Of a DNA stretch of 64,000 bases, positions 36,606 through 48,100 are shown piece by piece. The stretch is taken from NCBI GenBank assembly GCA_021234535.1, contig CM037840.1, forward strand, positions 9,526,643 to 9,590,642. Reading direction: 5' to 3'. The DNA comes from Stichopus chloronotus. Its lineage: Eukaryota; Echinodermata; Holothuroidea; Aspidochirotida; Stichopodidae. Positions within the stretch are counted from its first letter, which is position 1, and each line of letters begins with the position of its first letter. Position numbers and translations under genes: made by a program. The notes beneath the pieces were generated by a model. That model saw only the letters and a list, made by a program, of their open reading frames with translations. It did not search any database and had not been told where the DNA came from.

Positions 36606-37170
36606 CTTCAAAGTTGGTATATGTGAGTAGATGTTCCCTACTGTTTTTCCTTGAGGTCAAGTGATATTTGATGTCACCAGAGTTTAAACTATTAAAATCT
36701 ATTGAGGTAGCTATCTAAGTAAGTGAATGTTGCTGGCACTTCAAAATGTTAACATTGGTAGCTCATATGATCATAATCATATGATTTCTCTCACTTTATA
36801 TGGAGGTCAATGGACATATAAGGTTAACAGCGACTTCAGTTTGAAAACCTAAATCCAATCTGCGTAACAGAAAGTTTCTGGACTGTCAAAATTGATGTGT
36901 TGAATGTAAAATATAAATAGATAATTCCTATCGTTTCTTATGGAGGTCAGGGGTCACTGATGTCACCAGAGGTTAAATTATATGAAAACCTATTAAGGAA
37001 GAATCGTGTAGCAACTGCATGTTGCTGGAATTTCCTTCTGCTAATATTATGGTAGCTCTTGACGAGTACTGTATGTGATCTCGGTAATTTTATGGAGGTC
37101 AAAGATCATATGAAATCATCAGAGGAGTTAGTTTACAACCTTGTGGAGAAGGTAACTCAAGATGGGTAAA
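36606..37170 (+). repeat. Decayed copies of the 145-bp AGGTCA repeat
   Basis: Four diverged units carry TTTTTCCTTGAGGTCAAGTG, TATATGGAGGTCAATGGACA, TTATGGAGGTCAGGGGTCAC and TTATGGAGGTCAAAGATCAT, each followed by a GTCACCAGAG-like stretch and AAAACCT-like words. Word order matches the array at 60533-61830, but the half-sites are mostly broken. Confidence 0.6.
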
Positions 37171-37625
37171 GTGTTTGAAAATATTGATATGCATTGTCCC
37201 TTGTTTTAACGCACATTGGCAGGGAATCACGAAGTCATTCGAATTCTGGTTAAAAAAATCATTACAGTAAGCGCAAATTGAGGGGAACGCTTTGCTTAAA
37301 TGGTTCCATTACTGTTTGGCTCCCTTACTTTAGCCTTGTGGACATTTAAAACACTTCACAATCTGACTAAAAGTAAATGAGAGTATTTTAACGAAATTTA
37401 AAAAAAAAAGCGTAAATGCATAAATGTTTATATCATAGGAGTATGTGTGTAAACTGGTGTATAAGGAAAGAACACATAATGTGTTGTTGTCGGTTGTGCG
37501 AAAACGATCTCCTTGGAAACGGGTTAAGACAAATCCAGAATGACAGATACATTGATTTCAAATTAATGGTATCAAATATGACGTCAAGTGTCATCCATCA
37601 TAACATACCATCATTTGGACTTTAC

Positions 37626-37975
37626 TTAATAAAAATAGGGCATTTAGAACACACAAAGATGGCATACAAAGAAAAAAACTTCAATCATTGATAAACCATT
37701 CAGTCTCATCAATAAACATCTGCACAAGGTTCATCTCCTCCAAAAATTGGGTATAAGAAGAGCAACGGCAGATGCTTCTTCTGAATTCGGGAAAGTTTGG
37801 GTAAGCAAATTATTTTTGGGCAACATATTACTGAATTTCTATCTGTTAGAAACTTTTTCCTTGAAAAAAGATCACTGTTCTTTCTTATTTTGGATGATCT
37901 ATTATTCTGTGTCCACAAACGTTGTTTTAAAAATGTGATTGTATTTTTAACAACAAACACCCTTGTTTCTTTTAA
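37626..37975 (+). mobile_element. TTAA-flanked MITE, family A, copy 5
   Basis: Left end TTAATAAAAATAGGGCATTT; right end ACACCCTTGTTTCTTTTAA. Shared inside: AAACCATTCAGTCTCATCAA, AAACATCTGCACAAGGTTCA and GTCCACAAACGTTG. It directly precedes the CATA microsatellite. Confidence 0.8.
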
Positions 37976-37998
37976 AGATACCATTAAATGGAATTAAA

Positions 37999-38102
37999 TA
38001 CATATATACATACATACATGCATACATACATACATACATACATACATACATACATACATACATACATACATACATACATACATACATACATACATACATA
38101 CA

Positions 38103-38132
<30 letters not shown>
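37999..38132. repeat. (CATA)n microsatellite, ~130 bp
   Basis: It holds about 32 copies of CATA with one CATG interruption near 38017. Long Tyr-Ile-His or Met-Tyr-Val ORFs through it are artefacts of the repeat. Confidence 0.98.
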
Positions 38133-38133
<1 letters not shown>

Positions 38134-39327
38134 TGTAACGTCACTTCTCTAACAGCTTAGTGAGGGCTGCAATAGCGAACCTTAGGTTTCGCGGGAGAAA
38201 GAAACTCAAAAGAAATGGCACTGGAGATGATCGGTAAAGTTGGAAAAAAGGTATATTCTGTCTCTTCCGTTCAACCTCTGGACAATTACGCAATCATCTT
38301 AAGGTTACACTAAAGCTTACCGCAGCAGTCTGCTCGTTATACACAGCGTAGAATTACGCAGCACAGGGTTACGCAGCGCAGTTACGCAGCGCAATTACGC
38401 GGGGCAGTTACGCGGAGCAGTCACGCGGCGCAGTCACGCGGCGCAGTCACGCGGGGCAGTTACGCGGCGTCGAAACGCGGCGCACTTACGCAGCGCACTT
38501 ACGCGGCGCACCTACGTAGCGCAACAACGAAGCGTTCTTACTCGGCCTAAGTTCAACTACGGAAGCCCGCCTCACTCACAGAGCCAAAGCAGTAACATTT
38601 ACAAAATCAGTATCGGTCGGGAACAAATATTTTAGGAGTCTGCATTGTCGTAATCGTCTTGGGTACAGACTCTAGATCAAATTTAACATGAGTTACTTCA
38701 TAAGCGGGGCTCCTCATGAACGACCGAATAACCTTAGCAAGGGTAGCGATAAGTTATCACCAGAAATAACACAATTTGGTATAACGCCGGGACATACTCT
38801 GTAAATTATAAATCTCTTCTCAGCCTTTAGCGAAATATCAATTACGACTTAAATCATTTACGTTAAAAAAAGTATATCAAAACTCACACTTACAAATTAA
38901 CTGTGTCGGAACGTGGCTACAATGCAATCACACAAATTTCACGGACGCTAGTCTTGCTTGTTCTCTGGCGATCTTAGAACTGCCCGTCAGAGAGGAGAAA
39001 CAGCTCTCTATCAGGAACCTAAAACTTTTCTTTTTCTATAACCCCCGGAAACCACTTTATTTCTCCTATTTTGGATCTTTTACTTAGTTCCTTATTACTT
39101 TTCCTCCAATAACCCAGAAAACACCCCTTCCAAGGACACCGCACCGGAGATAAGCTCCGATAACGAGGGGAAGAACTCGGGCGTGTTTACTATATATCTC
39201 ACAACAAAAAGTCTCAGAGCTTCGTCATTCCCAGCCGATGTAAAAAAACAATAGTAACACAATTTGATACTTTGTCCTCTTAAAGGGATAGCGAGACACA
39301 GAGGAACAATTTACACCACCAGTTACA
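38134..39327. mobile_element. Candidate solo LTR or inverted-terminus element
   Basis: This 1.19 kb segment starts TGTAAC and ends GTTACA, the short TG...CA inverted termini typical of LTRs. It contains a CpG-rich minisatellite and no ORF. No matching second LTR, primer site or clear target duplication was found, so the call is weak. Confidence 0.3.
38346..38545 (+). repeat. 13-bp CpG-rich minisatellite
   Basis: About 14 tandem units match TTACGC(A/G)GCGCAG with small changes (for example TCACGCGGCGCAG and TTACGCGGGGCAG). Each unit holds two or three CpGs, in strong contrast with the AT-rich surroundings. Confidence 0.9.
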
Positions 39328-39713
39328 ATGTATAAAGGCAAAATTAGCTGTATGTCAGAATGTAATGTTATCTTTACATTATATGTACAATTTTAAATGA
39401 ATGTTTCGAATGAGCAAAAATAACTATATAAATATTTGATGACATCGTTCTTTGAGTTTAATGTTACACTCAAATCACTCCAGAAAGTGAGGGCGGTGTC
39501 CGCTTTAATTTTCAGGAAGGTCCGCTCTTAAAGCATGGTATATCTTGGACACAAAATATATGGTATGTTATTAATAAAAACCAGGGTTGAATACTTTACT
39601 GCGTCAAAAGTATTTTACTCAGTGCTTAATGTTGTTGATAATTATAGATCTTTGTATAACATTCAACAAAAGTAGGTTAGACAAGCTCTCAAAAGATAAA
39701 CTTTTTTTTTATT

Positions 39714-40087
39714 TTAAAGGGAAATAAGTCGTTTAATTACAGATATAAATCAAATTTTTTAAATCAGATATTTTTGGACACAGAATGACAGATTATTTAA
39801 AATATTGAAGGATTGTGGCCTTCTTTTCTTCAGTTCAAGCAACTTGAATAAATTGCTGGCAGACCAAGAATTCAGTGATTTGTTCTCAAGAATAATTTGA
39901 TAACCCAAACTTTCGAAAGTTCACATGATTTACTTTTTGTAAATCTTTAGTTAGACAATGTTGAGGGGGGGGGGGGAGATGAAGCTTTTTTTAGATGTTT
40001 ACTGAAGAGCCTGAATGGCTAAAAAATATTAAAGCTACTTCTTCGTATGCCATGATGGTGCATTGTTAACACCATACTTTCCTTTAA
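39714..40087 (-). mobile_element. TTAA-flanked MITE, family A, copy 6 (inverted)
   Basis: It starts TTAAAGGGAAATAAGTCGTT and ends ATACTTTCCTTTAA. The inside is in reverse order, with TTTTTGGACACAGAATGACA, TAACCCAAACTTTCG and GAAGAGCCTGAATGG. A poly-G run lies at 39964-39975. Confidence 0.8.
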
Positions 40088-41049
40088 GATGCAATCGACA
40101 CCATTGTGACACGGATTGGAATTTTCTCTCTGGAAAGATGAATCTGCCTTATCAAAACATTTAAGTTTAATATGACGAGGTGACGTGATAGAGAACAGAT
40201 CGCTTTCTGCCTAGGTCAGAAAAACGAAAGTCAGAAATTCGCACCCACTTGCACACCAAACTTGAAAATTGCAGGTCACATTGTAATAAAATTTCTTATT
40301 TGTGGCCTTGGAAAATAAACACCCATACCTCTTACATACCGCATTTCTGTATCTATATATACGACAGCACCAACAACAGGCCACATGACCATTATTTAGA
40401 TTCAAGAGTTATACATAACTGGAATGGAAAAAAAAAAGTTGGTTGATGTGAGCATCCAGTTTATGTTTGATCTACCATGAATTTACTCCAATTAGCAAAA
40501 CCACAATGTTATAAATCATGACCGCACTTTGGGTTAACCCTACCGCCCCCCCCCCCTTTTTTATTTAGTCTTATAGAATTGAAGCTCTCCCACAAATTTG
40601 AAATGAAATTTTTTTCAAGAATTATGTTTAATTTTGGTTGTTTCCCATTGCTACACAAGCCTGCAAGTCAAAAACCTGTTCTTTTACCGACCGACCGCCC
40701 GACAAACACATGCGAACCCTGCTAGTGACTGAAATATAATAAATTTGTCAGTGTAAGTGCTAACAAGAGATATGTTTACAAACAATATCACAAAATAAAT
40801 TCGGCTTCTATACTCTGGTCAGGTCTTAAATTTTGAAGCTTACGAGTGCAATTTAACACTCACACCTCAAATCGCTGTTAAAAGCCTGCGAGTTTCTGCA
40901 CATCTAATTAGAGAATATGGAAAATCAGGTTAATCTGGAAGTTCAGTAAAACAAACACACCTGTACCGCACCGTTAATTTTCAGTGTGATTTGGAGGACT
41001 CGACTACAAATCTAAACCTAGACGCCTGTCTTCGAGTTATTTGGTAATT
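40088..41049. other. Intergenic, nothing recognised
   Basis: A poly-C run lies near 40547. No gene was recognised. Confidence 0.45.
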
Positions 41050-41309
41050 AACTCACAGTGAATATTACAGCAACATATCTTTTTATGTCCACATTTTAAA
41101 TACTTGTGCATACTATAAAAATAGAACTTCATGTTGGTAACGTAGCTATCGAAGGACAGTCATTTCTTGCATTTAGTTTGACCCCTATAGTGGAGTGAAG
41201 TTGCCTATAAGAAAGAAAAGGAGGCCGCTATTTAAAATTACTAGCTTTGTACTCATCTGAAGTTCTCCAACAGTCTTAACATTGTTGCTGTCTTTTCACG
41301 TCTCCATAG

Positions 41310-41496
41310 TTGAATTTCACACATTCATCCAAGTTTAACAACTCTCCTCAAGATGCCTAAGGAAAAGATTCACATCAGCATTGTGGTCATTGGACATGTA
41401 GACTCTGGCAAGTCTACTACCACTGGACATCTTATCTACAAGTGTGGTGGAATTGATGAGCGTGCCATCGAGAAGTTTGAGAAGGAAGCAGCAGAG
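41310..41496 (+). pseudogene. EF1A-copy exon 2
   Basis: The reading frame from ATG 41353 is open and about 97% identical to the real exon: [20 protein letters not shown] and on to KEAAE, followed by GTAAGT. With no later exons in place it could at most give a short P-loop fragment read into the intron (79 codons). Confidence 0.92.
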
Positions 41497-42054
41497 GTAA
41501 GTAAGCAGGTCGCTTCTCAGCTTCATCTTAGCAACTATAAAAATTCCCACCTTCACACTCATGAACCTGCCATGAATTATCGATTTGTCTAGGCCAAGAA
41601 TTTGTGGATTCGATATTTATACTACATTATGCCATCACATTGGCACGTGTGTATTGTTTTTGACATCTGCTCGTAGAGATGGTACGGTAGGGTACTAAGC
41701 ACAAAGACAGCATAGACAGACATTACATGTAGGTATATGTAGGTGTACCACAATATTACCAAGAATCAAATCATTTGTGGTGATCAGTATTACTATTAAA
41801 TAGAATTACCGAATGGGCTGTATGCGGAAATTTTTTTTATGGAAATCCTTTCAACGAAAGCTTCCCATACCCAACAAACAAACATCACGCCTTTTCCCAT
41901 GAAATTTTCATAATCCCATATTTAACGCCACAAACATTGGTCATAGTGTAGTGATTCCACCGTACCTAATGGGATTACCATTCAGAAAAGTTTGACCCAT
42001 TCTTTTTCATATAATAGAAACTAGTCAACAGTGAAATAGTGCATTTCAGTGTAA

Positions 42055-42900
42055 CTTTATTTCAATCCCAAATCCAATTTAATGACAAAAACATAGTGAC
42101 TAAAATACAAACAGTAATGTAAAGAAAGGAACATATTGTGAAAAAAGGGGCCGTAATAGATGAGATGATGAGATGAGATTGGTGAGTGGCAACTGAAGCT
42201 CCTGTGAGCTTATGGAGGTTGACACCCCTTAACATCAGAAAAGACAAGAACAGAATTTAGAACTAAAGGGAAAGAAAAAACAAACAAACATCAGAAACAA
42301 AAAAAAACAATCAAGTAGAAAATGCACTGAAAAGAGGGAGGAAAAGAAAATCAAAGGCAGTTTGCAATGAAATAAGATTTTAGCTTTCTTTTAAAACTAA
42401 AAACAGTTTTACACTTAGTTAATCTTCGGGGATAAAGTTTTTCAGAGTTTTGGACCCGAAATCTAAGACTGAGTTGACATTGTGAAGACCTAAGCCTACA
42501 TAGAGGAGTGGAAAGCTGATTAGCCGGAGCACGACTGGGGTAGGGATAACGAGTACAGTGCAAGCTAAAAAGGTCTCTAAAAATTGATGGGGTTCTATTA
42601 TGTAGCCAATTAAAAATAAACGTCCCCACATGATAGCGATTTAAGTCATAGATATTAAAAAAGTTGATGTTAGCGAAAAGGGGTGCAGTAGGATGTATGC
42701 TCTGGAGTTGGAAGTTCTTTAGCATAAAAAGAAAATCTAAGAAAATAAGTGTAGAGTATTTGAAAAGAGCCAGAGAGCGAAGTTCCCATGCATGGTAACG
42801 AAATTACGGCAAAAAATAAAACCCTTTCCACACTCACAACTTTCACACCATGTCCTCTGAAAATGAACAAAGAATGTATAAGCTGCGTTGACCCTATCAA
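42055..42900 (-). mobile_element. Non-LTR retrotransposon 3' fragment (CR1/Jockey-like)
   Basis: The minus-strand ORF 42725-42351 reads like the tail of a retroposon reverse-transcriptase polyprotein: APLFANINFFNIYDLNRYHV, RDLFSLHCTRYPYPSRAP and SFKRKLKSYFIANCL. Downstream on that strand lies an AT-rich 3' region ending near TTGAAATAAAGTT. It fills the space where EF1A exons 3-5 are missing in the duplicate. Confidence 0.75.
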
Positions 42901-43813
42901 CAGACTATGGTGTTAGCATAGCTTTGCAATGAATCTTTATAGCGTCTTAATTGGTTCCTAAAAGTCAGAAACGATAAGTTCTACTTGTCAGGTCATGTGT
43001 TCAACCAATACGCGGGCTGTATCATTAACATTGATTAATCCTCGAGAAAAAGAAAGAAAAAGGGGTGAGGGATGAGAAGCTGAAAACACTGGTGTCTTTG
43101 TTTCTGATATTCTTGTTGTCACTTTAAAGCAGACGACAACCAACAAAATCAGTGGTAACGGAATTACAAATCGGTATCGGAATTTGGCTCTTTGACATTT
43201 ACATACGAATATGTAAAATAAAAACCCTAATTTTTTCTTTGTGCGACAAAGCCTTTTTTTTATTTCAAGTAAAAATCTAGTGTAATAAATTCAAAATCTA
43301 ATTGTAAATGTTAGCTAAATTAACGTAGTTATTTGTTTACATATTGTGTACTTAATAATTAAACTTTGATGACCTAGATGAAGACAGAAAAAAAAGGTTT
43401 CTGGATTAACAAATGAGGAAAATATTATCAGGATCTCATTTTAGAATAGCGCCACTATTTTGCACCGTATCAACCATGGCTCTGCCTCAAGTGACTATAC
43501 GACGTGCTTCTCTAAAAGGGAATATCCCGAAACACTGATGACATATCCACTGAAATCAACAGTAATTAGTGAAATCCAAACAATCTGTCCTTCATCCAAT
43601 CATTAGTTACGCAAATATTTATCAAAAATACACAAATTCGTACCTCTTACACAAAAGGTGTAATAAACATCAAACATGAACACCCGACAAACACACATGT
43701 GAACAAAGCGCTATTATTATTCGAAGCGCTGCCGACAGAGCGCAAAATAAACGTTTGCGTTTGCAAGCTTCATCCAGTTTGTTTATTCATTTCCCGATTC
43801 ATCCATTTTGTAG

Positions 43814-43985
43814 GCCATCATCCTCAACCATCCTGGTGAAATTCATGCTGGGTACTCCCCTGTGCCAGATGGTCACACCGATCACGTTGCCTTCCAAGAT
43901 CGACCCCTGTTCTGGCAAGGTCCTGGAGAAGAAGCCCAAGTTTAATTTGTCAAGACAGGAAACGCTGTCATAGGTGACGATAAAA
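43814..43985 (+). pseudogene. EF1A-copy exon 6, broken
   Basis: It opens (A)[19 protein letters not shown] after TTTTGTAG. It then loses 6 and 14 bp relative to the real exon, shifting the frame, and meets a stop. DCHTAHIA has become DGHTDHVA. The similarity ends near 43985. Confidence 0.92.
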
Positions 43986-45189
43986 ACTCAATGATTGAAT
44001 CGCAGTTTGTGTCACATGTTCTTTTTTAAACAATTACTGATTTTAATTAGATTTTTTTTTCAAACTTCATGCATTTAAAACATAACAGGTCATTTTAAGT
44101 AAATTTAATCACTGTAATCAATTGATTTTAATCTAATTGCACTCTCTAAATGTATTTGACACCTCTAGGCATCCCATACAGAACTCCAAATAATTTTTAG
44201 CAGCCCAGGTGTCGGAGGTCACCAAATGTATGCAGATACTCGATTGCAGATAAATATCATTACTTCCTAAACTTCAGTTAACAGATGGATTGACAATTAC
44301 TGTTTCTTTATTCCGGGTATCTTATATCTTCTTATCTTCACAGAGTTAGAACTTAAGGTAACCTGGTGATCATTCAGAATGAAAATCCCGGTGATTTATC
44401 ATATGTAGGGAGAAGGCAAGACCTGCCAAAAATAATCCTTGTAGAAATCCCTGTAATGAAATTCCAAATACTCTCATACAATCTTGATCGTAAAAGTTAA
44501 TCAATGTCTCTTGTCGTTCAAGTTTCATTCATAATTGTTACAATTGATAACTAATGAATATGTCTGAGAAAGACCTTGACATTTTTCTAGGAGAACTTTA
44601 AATGTACATGTCAACTCGAAATGTGATGTTGATGTGAACAGAACCATGGTTGGGGTACCTGTGAGAGTGAGTATAATTGGTGAAATCAATCAACTAACAA
44701 TGATCACTGTGTCATCACAGAGATAAACTTTTCATGCCGTTATCTCTTCCGCTAAAATGATGAGACCCTCCAAACTCACATCTTCATTGTTTTAGTGAGG
44801 TACAACTTGTTGAGAACCCTAATCGCGTTAGGCCGGTTTTATCACCTCATGTTGTGATGATCAACATGGTGAATTAAGCCTCGGGTATTAGGTGTCATGA
44901 CGATATGCAAAACATGTGTCATTGAGCATGAAGAATGTCTGTTGAATGTTTTAGTACAGTCATGCCCTGAGGTCATAACAATCACTAAGGCAGTAAAGTG
45001 CAGAAGTAACTGAGGAACTGTCGAAAAAAAGTATTCCCAATTATTACCAGCTGGGTGAACAATTGCTCTGAATGTATTCTGTGCATATTCATAAACCAAT
45101 GAATAAAGCATTATTGAAAAATGGGAGTAGTATAGGCCATATACGGCCCTATAAGAAGAGAATTACGTCCGCACCTCACAGAGAGTAAG
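43986..45189. other. Sequence separating EF1A-copy exon 6 from its 3' UTR
   Basis: This 1.2 kb has no counterpart in the intact gene, where about 0.25 kb lies between the equivalent points. No ORF or terminal repeats were recognised. It could be an insertion of an unknown element. Confidence 0.4.
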
Positions 45190-45740
45190 AGGGTGGGTTG
45201 CAGTTTAATTTTCTCATGATGTGGTATACCTACATTGATGTTTCTAATGTCCTGTTCGTTTCAATGAAACAATCAAATGAGTTAAACAAAACTTAACAAC
45301 AAAGCTGTTACTGATGAAATTGTTTTAAAGGTGTGTTTCATGACGATGAAATGAACAGCCGTTTTGCTCCTTTTCTTTGTTACTGTTTTGTTGTGATGAT
45401 TGCCAATCTCGCAGTCCCTGCTTTGTATGTCCTTTTGACAATATCGTCCTCCCTTTGTGGAACGCTGCTACAAGAAAGCGAAACAAAAGCTAACAAAGAT
45501 GTCATCTGTTAGGAAACTGAGAAAATTAGTAAGTTTCTCACACGGTTTATTTTATTCTGTTTAAACGTAAAGAAGGCAGGATTTAAATAGAAACAGGGGG
45601 GGGGGGGGGGGGACCTCCAAAATCCACGTCTTTTAAAAAAGTAACTTGTGATCATTGTGAAAACTAACCAGAATACAATGTACAGAACTATTTTCGGATT
45701 TACGGTCAGCAAGAAATATGTGATTTTAAAAGAGACTGAA
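45190..45740 (+). pseudogene. EF1A-copy 3' UTR
   Basis: It matches 27228-27770: ACATTGATGTTTCT, ACAAAGCTGTT, ATGATGAAATGAACAGCCGTTT-like words, TCACACGGTTTATTTTATTC, CTCCAAAATCCA and CGGTCAGCAAGAAATA in order. A poly-G run at 45597-45612 is new to this copy. An AATAAA lies further on at 46027. Confidence 0.85.
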
Positions 45741-45999
45741 TGTTTTCTTTTGCATTGTCTATTATTTTATTTTAATTTAATGATATTTTTGTTGTTTGGC
45801 CTTGGATTGAATCTTTGTGAAAGCCATTTATTACGAAAGTTTTATTTAGCAACTTTGCTTAGAATCCCAAATCAGTTTGTCCTACTATATACATAATCAA
45901 AGATCCACCAGTATCACACCGATTTTGACTGCTTGTAACTGAAACATTATACTCCCAGGTTTAGTGATGCTTTTAAAGACTTGCTTTGAGATTGTGTGA

Positions 46000-46779
46000 A
46001 AGCCTTTCCTCGGGTCTTTTCATTCACAATAAAACAAGGAAACTGTATCTTGTCTATGTTCTTTTTTCTTATAAATGGTTTGTCTGTTACCTATGATCGC
46101 CTACTGCAAGTATGCACAGATGAGGCCAACAGTTAATCCATGGCGGCGTCGTGTGTCCCACTAAATCGCGACGCTGAATATTCACAACAGCTGGCAACCT
46201 TAACGATATAGCATGTGCCCTATGACAAGGGGCGTCGCTAGGAAGTTCCAGAAACTGGGAAAGGGGATTTATGTGAATTGAAGGTATGGGCGGTGCTACA
46301 TAGAAGTCAGGTGGAAACGGGTGGAAGGAGGGGTAGGGGAAGTCGGAAATGTTGGGTCTTTTGAAGGGGATATATAATTTTAGTCGGCTTTACAAGAGTG
46401 TAGAAAGAAATATGCTCTCTATACACAGGTTAAACTGTTGGATTGCGGTTTTTGTAAACAATATTTAATCATTTATTTTTGGTGGGATCCAACAGCAGTA
46501 TATCACTGAACGGATTATTTCGTTTACTTAAAAAAGGGACACGAAAAGAAAGGATCAAATGCAATACTGGTTAGCAACTAATTATTGATATTGCTTACAA
46601 CGGGTCAACTTCTTGTAATCAACAACGGGTTAATGCCTTATTTCATTTCTTACACATTTTACCTCTGTAATTTAAGCAATGACGACAAATTCAATTGATG
46701 ACGCAGTTACAAATGAATTACCTGTTAATAGGCTGCACAGCTATAAGAGCCTCTACCAATTCAATTATTTTGTTTATCA
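46000..46779. other. Intergenic, nothing recognised
   Basis: The words GGGGCGTCGCTAGGAAGTTC near 46229 resemble ends of interspersed elements of the GGGGCGTAGC type. No gene was recognised. Confidence 0.35.
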
Positions 46780-46985
46780 TGACAATGAAAAGTTATATGT
46801 TTTGCACATTAATGCAGAAAGTCTCCACAATAACCTCGCACGGGTAGTTATCCCTTAAATTCTTTATTGCTCTTACAGAAACCTGGTCATGCAATGGTTA
46901 TACTTCCTCTATTTAAAGTATTCCTGGTTATTCAGTTATTTGCAAAGGGGGAATTAATAGACGGGGTGGTGTGGTACACGTGTAT
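46780..46985 (+). mobile_element. Non-LTR retrotransposon endonuclease fragment
   Basis: Translation gives VLHINAESLHNNL, then IALTETWSCNGYTSS, PGYSVICKGGINRRGGVV and HVYV. The ALTETW...PGY...NRRGG order is the signature of the APE-type endonuclease domain of non-LTR retrotransposons. Frameshifts and a stop show decay. The reverse-transcriptase part of what may be the same element resumes near 48740. Confidence 0.7.
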
Positions 46986-47195
46986 GTGGGTCCCATGTAG
47001 GTGAATACATACGTGGCCCATATATGATTTTCCACCCAAGATATGTAAGGGGGAAAATATGGGCCAGCCCAAATAACCATTTTGACCCATGTGGGATGGT
47101 ATAATGGTATCCATATGGGACAATTGTCCACTTGGACCCCAGAACTACCCCATATGGGGTATCTGGGCTGACCTATATCCCTTAAAGATCTTGAG
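46986..47195. repeat. CCATATGGG-type repeat block 1
   Basis: It repeats words such as GGGTCCCATGT, CCCATATATG, CCATATGGGA and CCCCATATGGGG at 20-40 bp spacing. A related block occurs at 51058-51180. The minus-strand ORF rich in Trp, Pro and Tyr across it is repeat-derived. Confidence 0.5.
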
Positions 47196-48100
47196 TGCAA
47201 AAGATATACGGGCGCGATATTGTCGTGCTACGGGGGTTTTCGTGGGTTTTACGGTCGTGGTATGACTGCCCCTGTGACGGATGCATCAGTTGTTAACAAC
47301 ACAGGACGTTCCCGTTTCAACTTACACAGAGAGACGTCAGATCAGGAGAAAGTCGAGAGAGAATCCGATTGAACGATCAGAGTTCCATTTATTTGATGAT
47401 TGATTCGACTGGCACACACAAATTAGATAAATTAAATGATGATTGGAATCGATAACAGAGTTACATGACGATGACAGGAAGAACGAGGAACGGAGAGATA
47501 AGATGACACAGGCCTACATAATTACAGAAGAGAAGGATGTTGACAGTTCGATGAGAAAATGACCAGTACGGGCCCTCTGGCTGACGCTTGGCCTCGTGGC
47601 TTCCCGGGGTAGATGGTCACGAGATCGACGTGACAACGTTGACCAATCATAGGGCAAACGATTTTCTATGACATCATATGTAAATGGTCGCTACCTCTGA
47701 TCTATCAACTAAGTATTACGAAATCTTTCCACGAACAGTGTCTGACTTTTCTGTTTTAATGCTTTGCCTAGTCTAATCTGACTGTCTGAGGGGAATTAAG
47801 AGAAGGTTAATAAACTCTGGTAAACACCGAAAGACTGAACTTTGTATGACCCTTTTGAGTACGATGGCGTAGAATGATCATCTCTATACAACAATATGTT
47901 CGTCGATATGGGTCCTATAAAGGGCCCATGTTTGAAAGTTACCTGGGGTATGATTTCATATTAGGAAATTTAATAAAGATTTTTCTTTTTTAACATTTCT
48001 TAGATTGTATAACTAGATAAGAGAATTGGGGACTTTTATCTTTAGGGTCGCTCCAATGTTATTTTAGTGACGTAGACTGCGATACTTCTGTAACTTAAAA
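47196..48100. other. Unassigned insertion-like sequence
   Basis: It lies between endonuclease and RT remnants, and a further ATGGGTCC...GGGCCCATG stretch occurs near 47908-47932. With the block at 46986 it may form one insertion of about 1 kb. No ORF was recognised. Confidence 0.3.

Larger units (their letters stand above)
41050..45995 (+). pseudogene. Truncated duplicate of the EF1A gene
   Basis: Matches to the intact gene include noncoding DNA, so this is a genomic duplication and not a processed copy. It keeps the end of intron 1, exon 2 with leader (41310-41496), its donor GTAAGT and intron 2 to about 41790. It then keeps the last part of intron 5, a damaged exon 6 (43814 to about 43985) and 3' UTR sequence (45190-45740, weakly to 45995). 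Exons 3-5 are gone, so G3, G4, G5 and domain 2 are absent. Exon 2 differs at Gly2 (Pro) and Lys36 (Glu). Exon 6 has deletions of about 6 and 14 bp and a stop. About 1.2 kb of unrelated sequence separates exon 6 from the UTR part. No functional product is possible. Confidence 0.92.

Noticed and set aside
37947..38160. Two 65-residue ORFs (YIHT and MYVC repeats)
   Set aside because: They are translations of the (CATA)n microsatellite on each strand.
38346..38545. Possible CRISPR-like array
   Set aside because: Units are directly adjacent 13-mers without unique spacers, in an animal genome.
46928..47200. Minus-strand Trp/Pro/Tyr-rich ORFs
   Set aside because: They are translations of the CCATATGGG repeat block.
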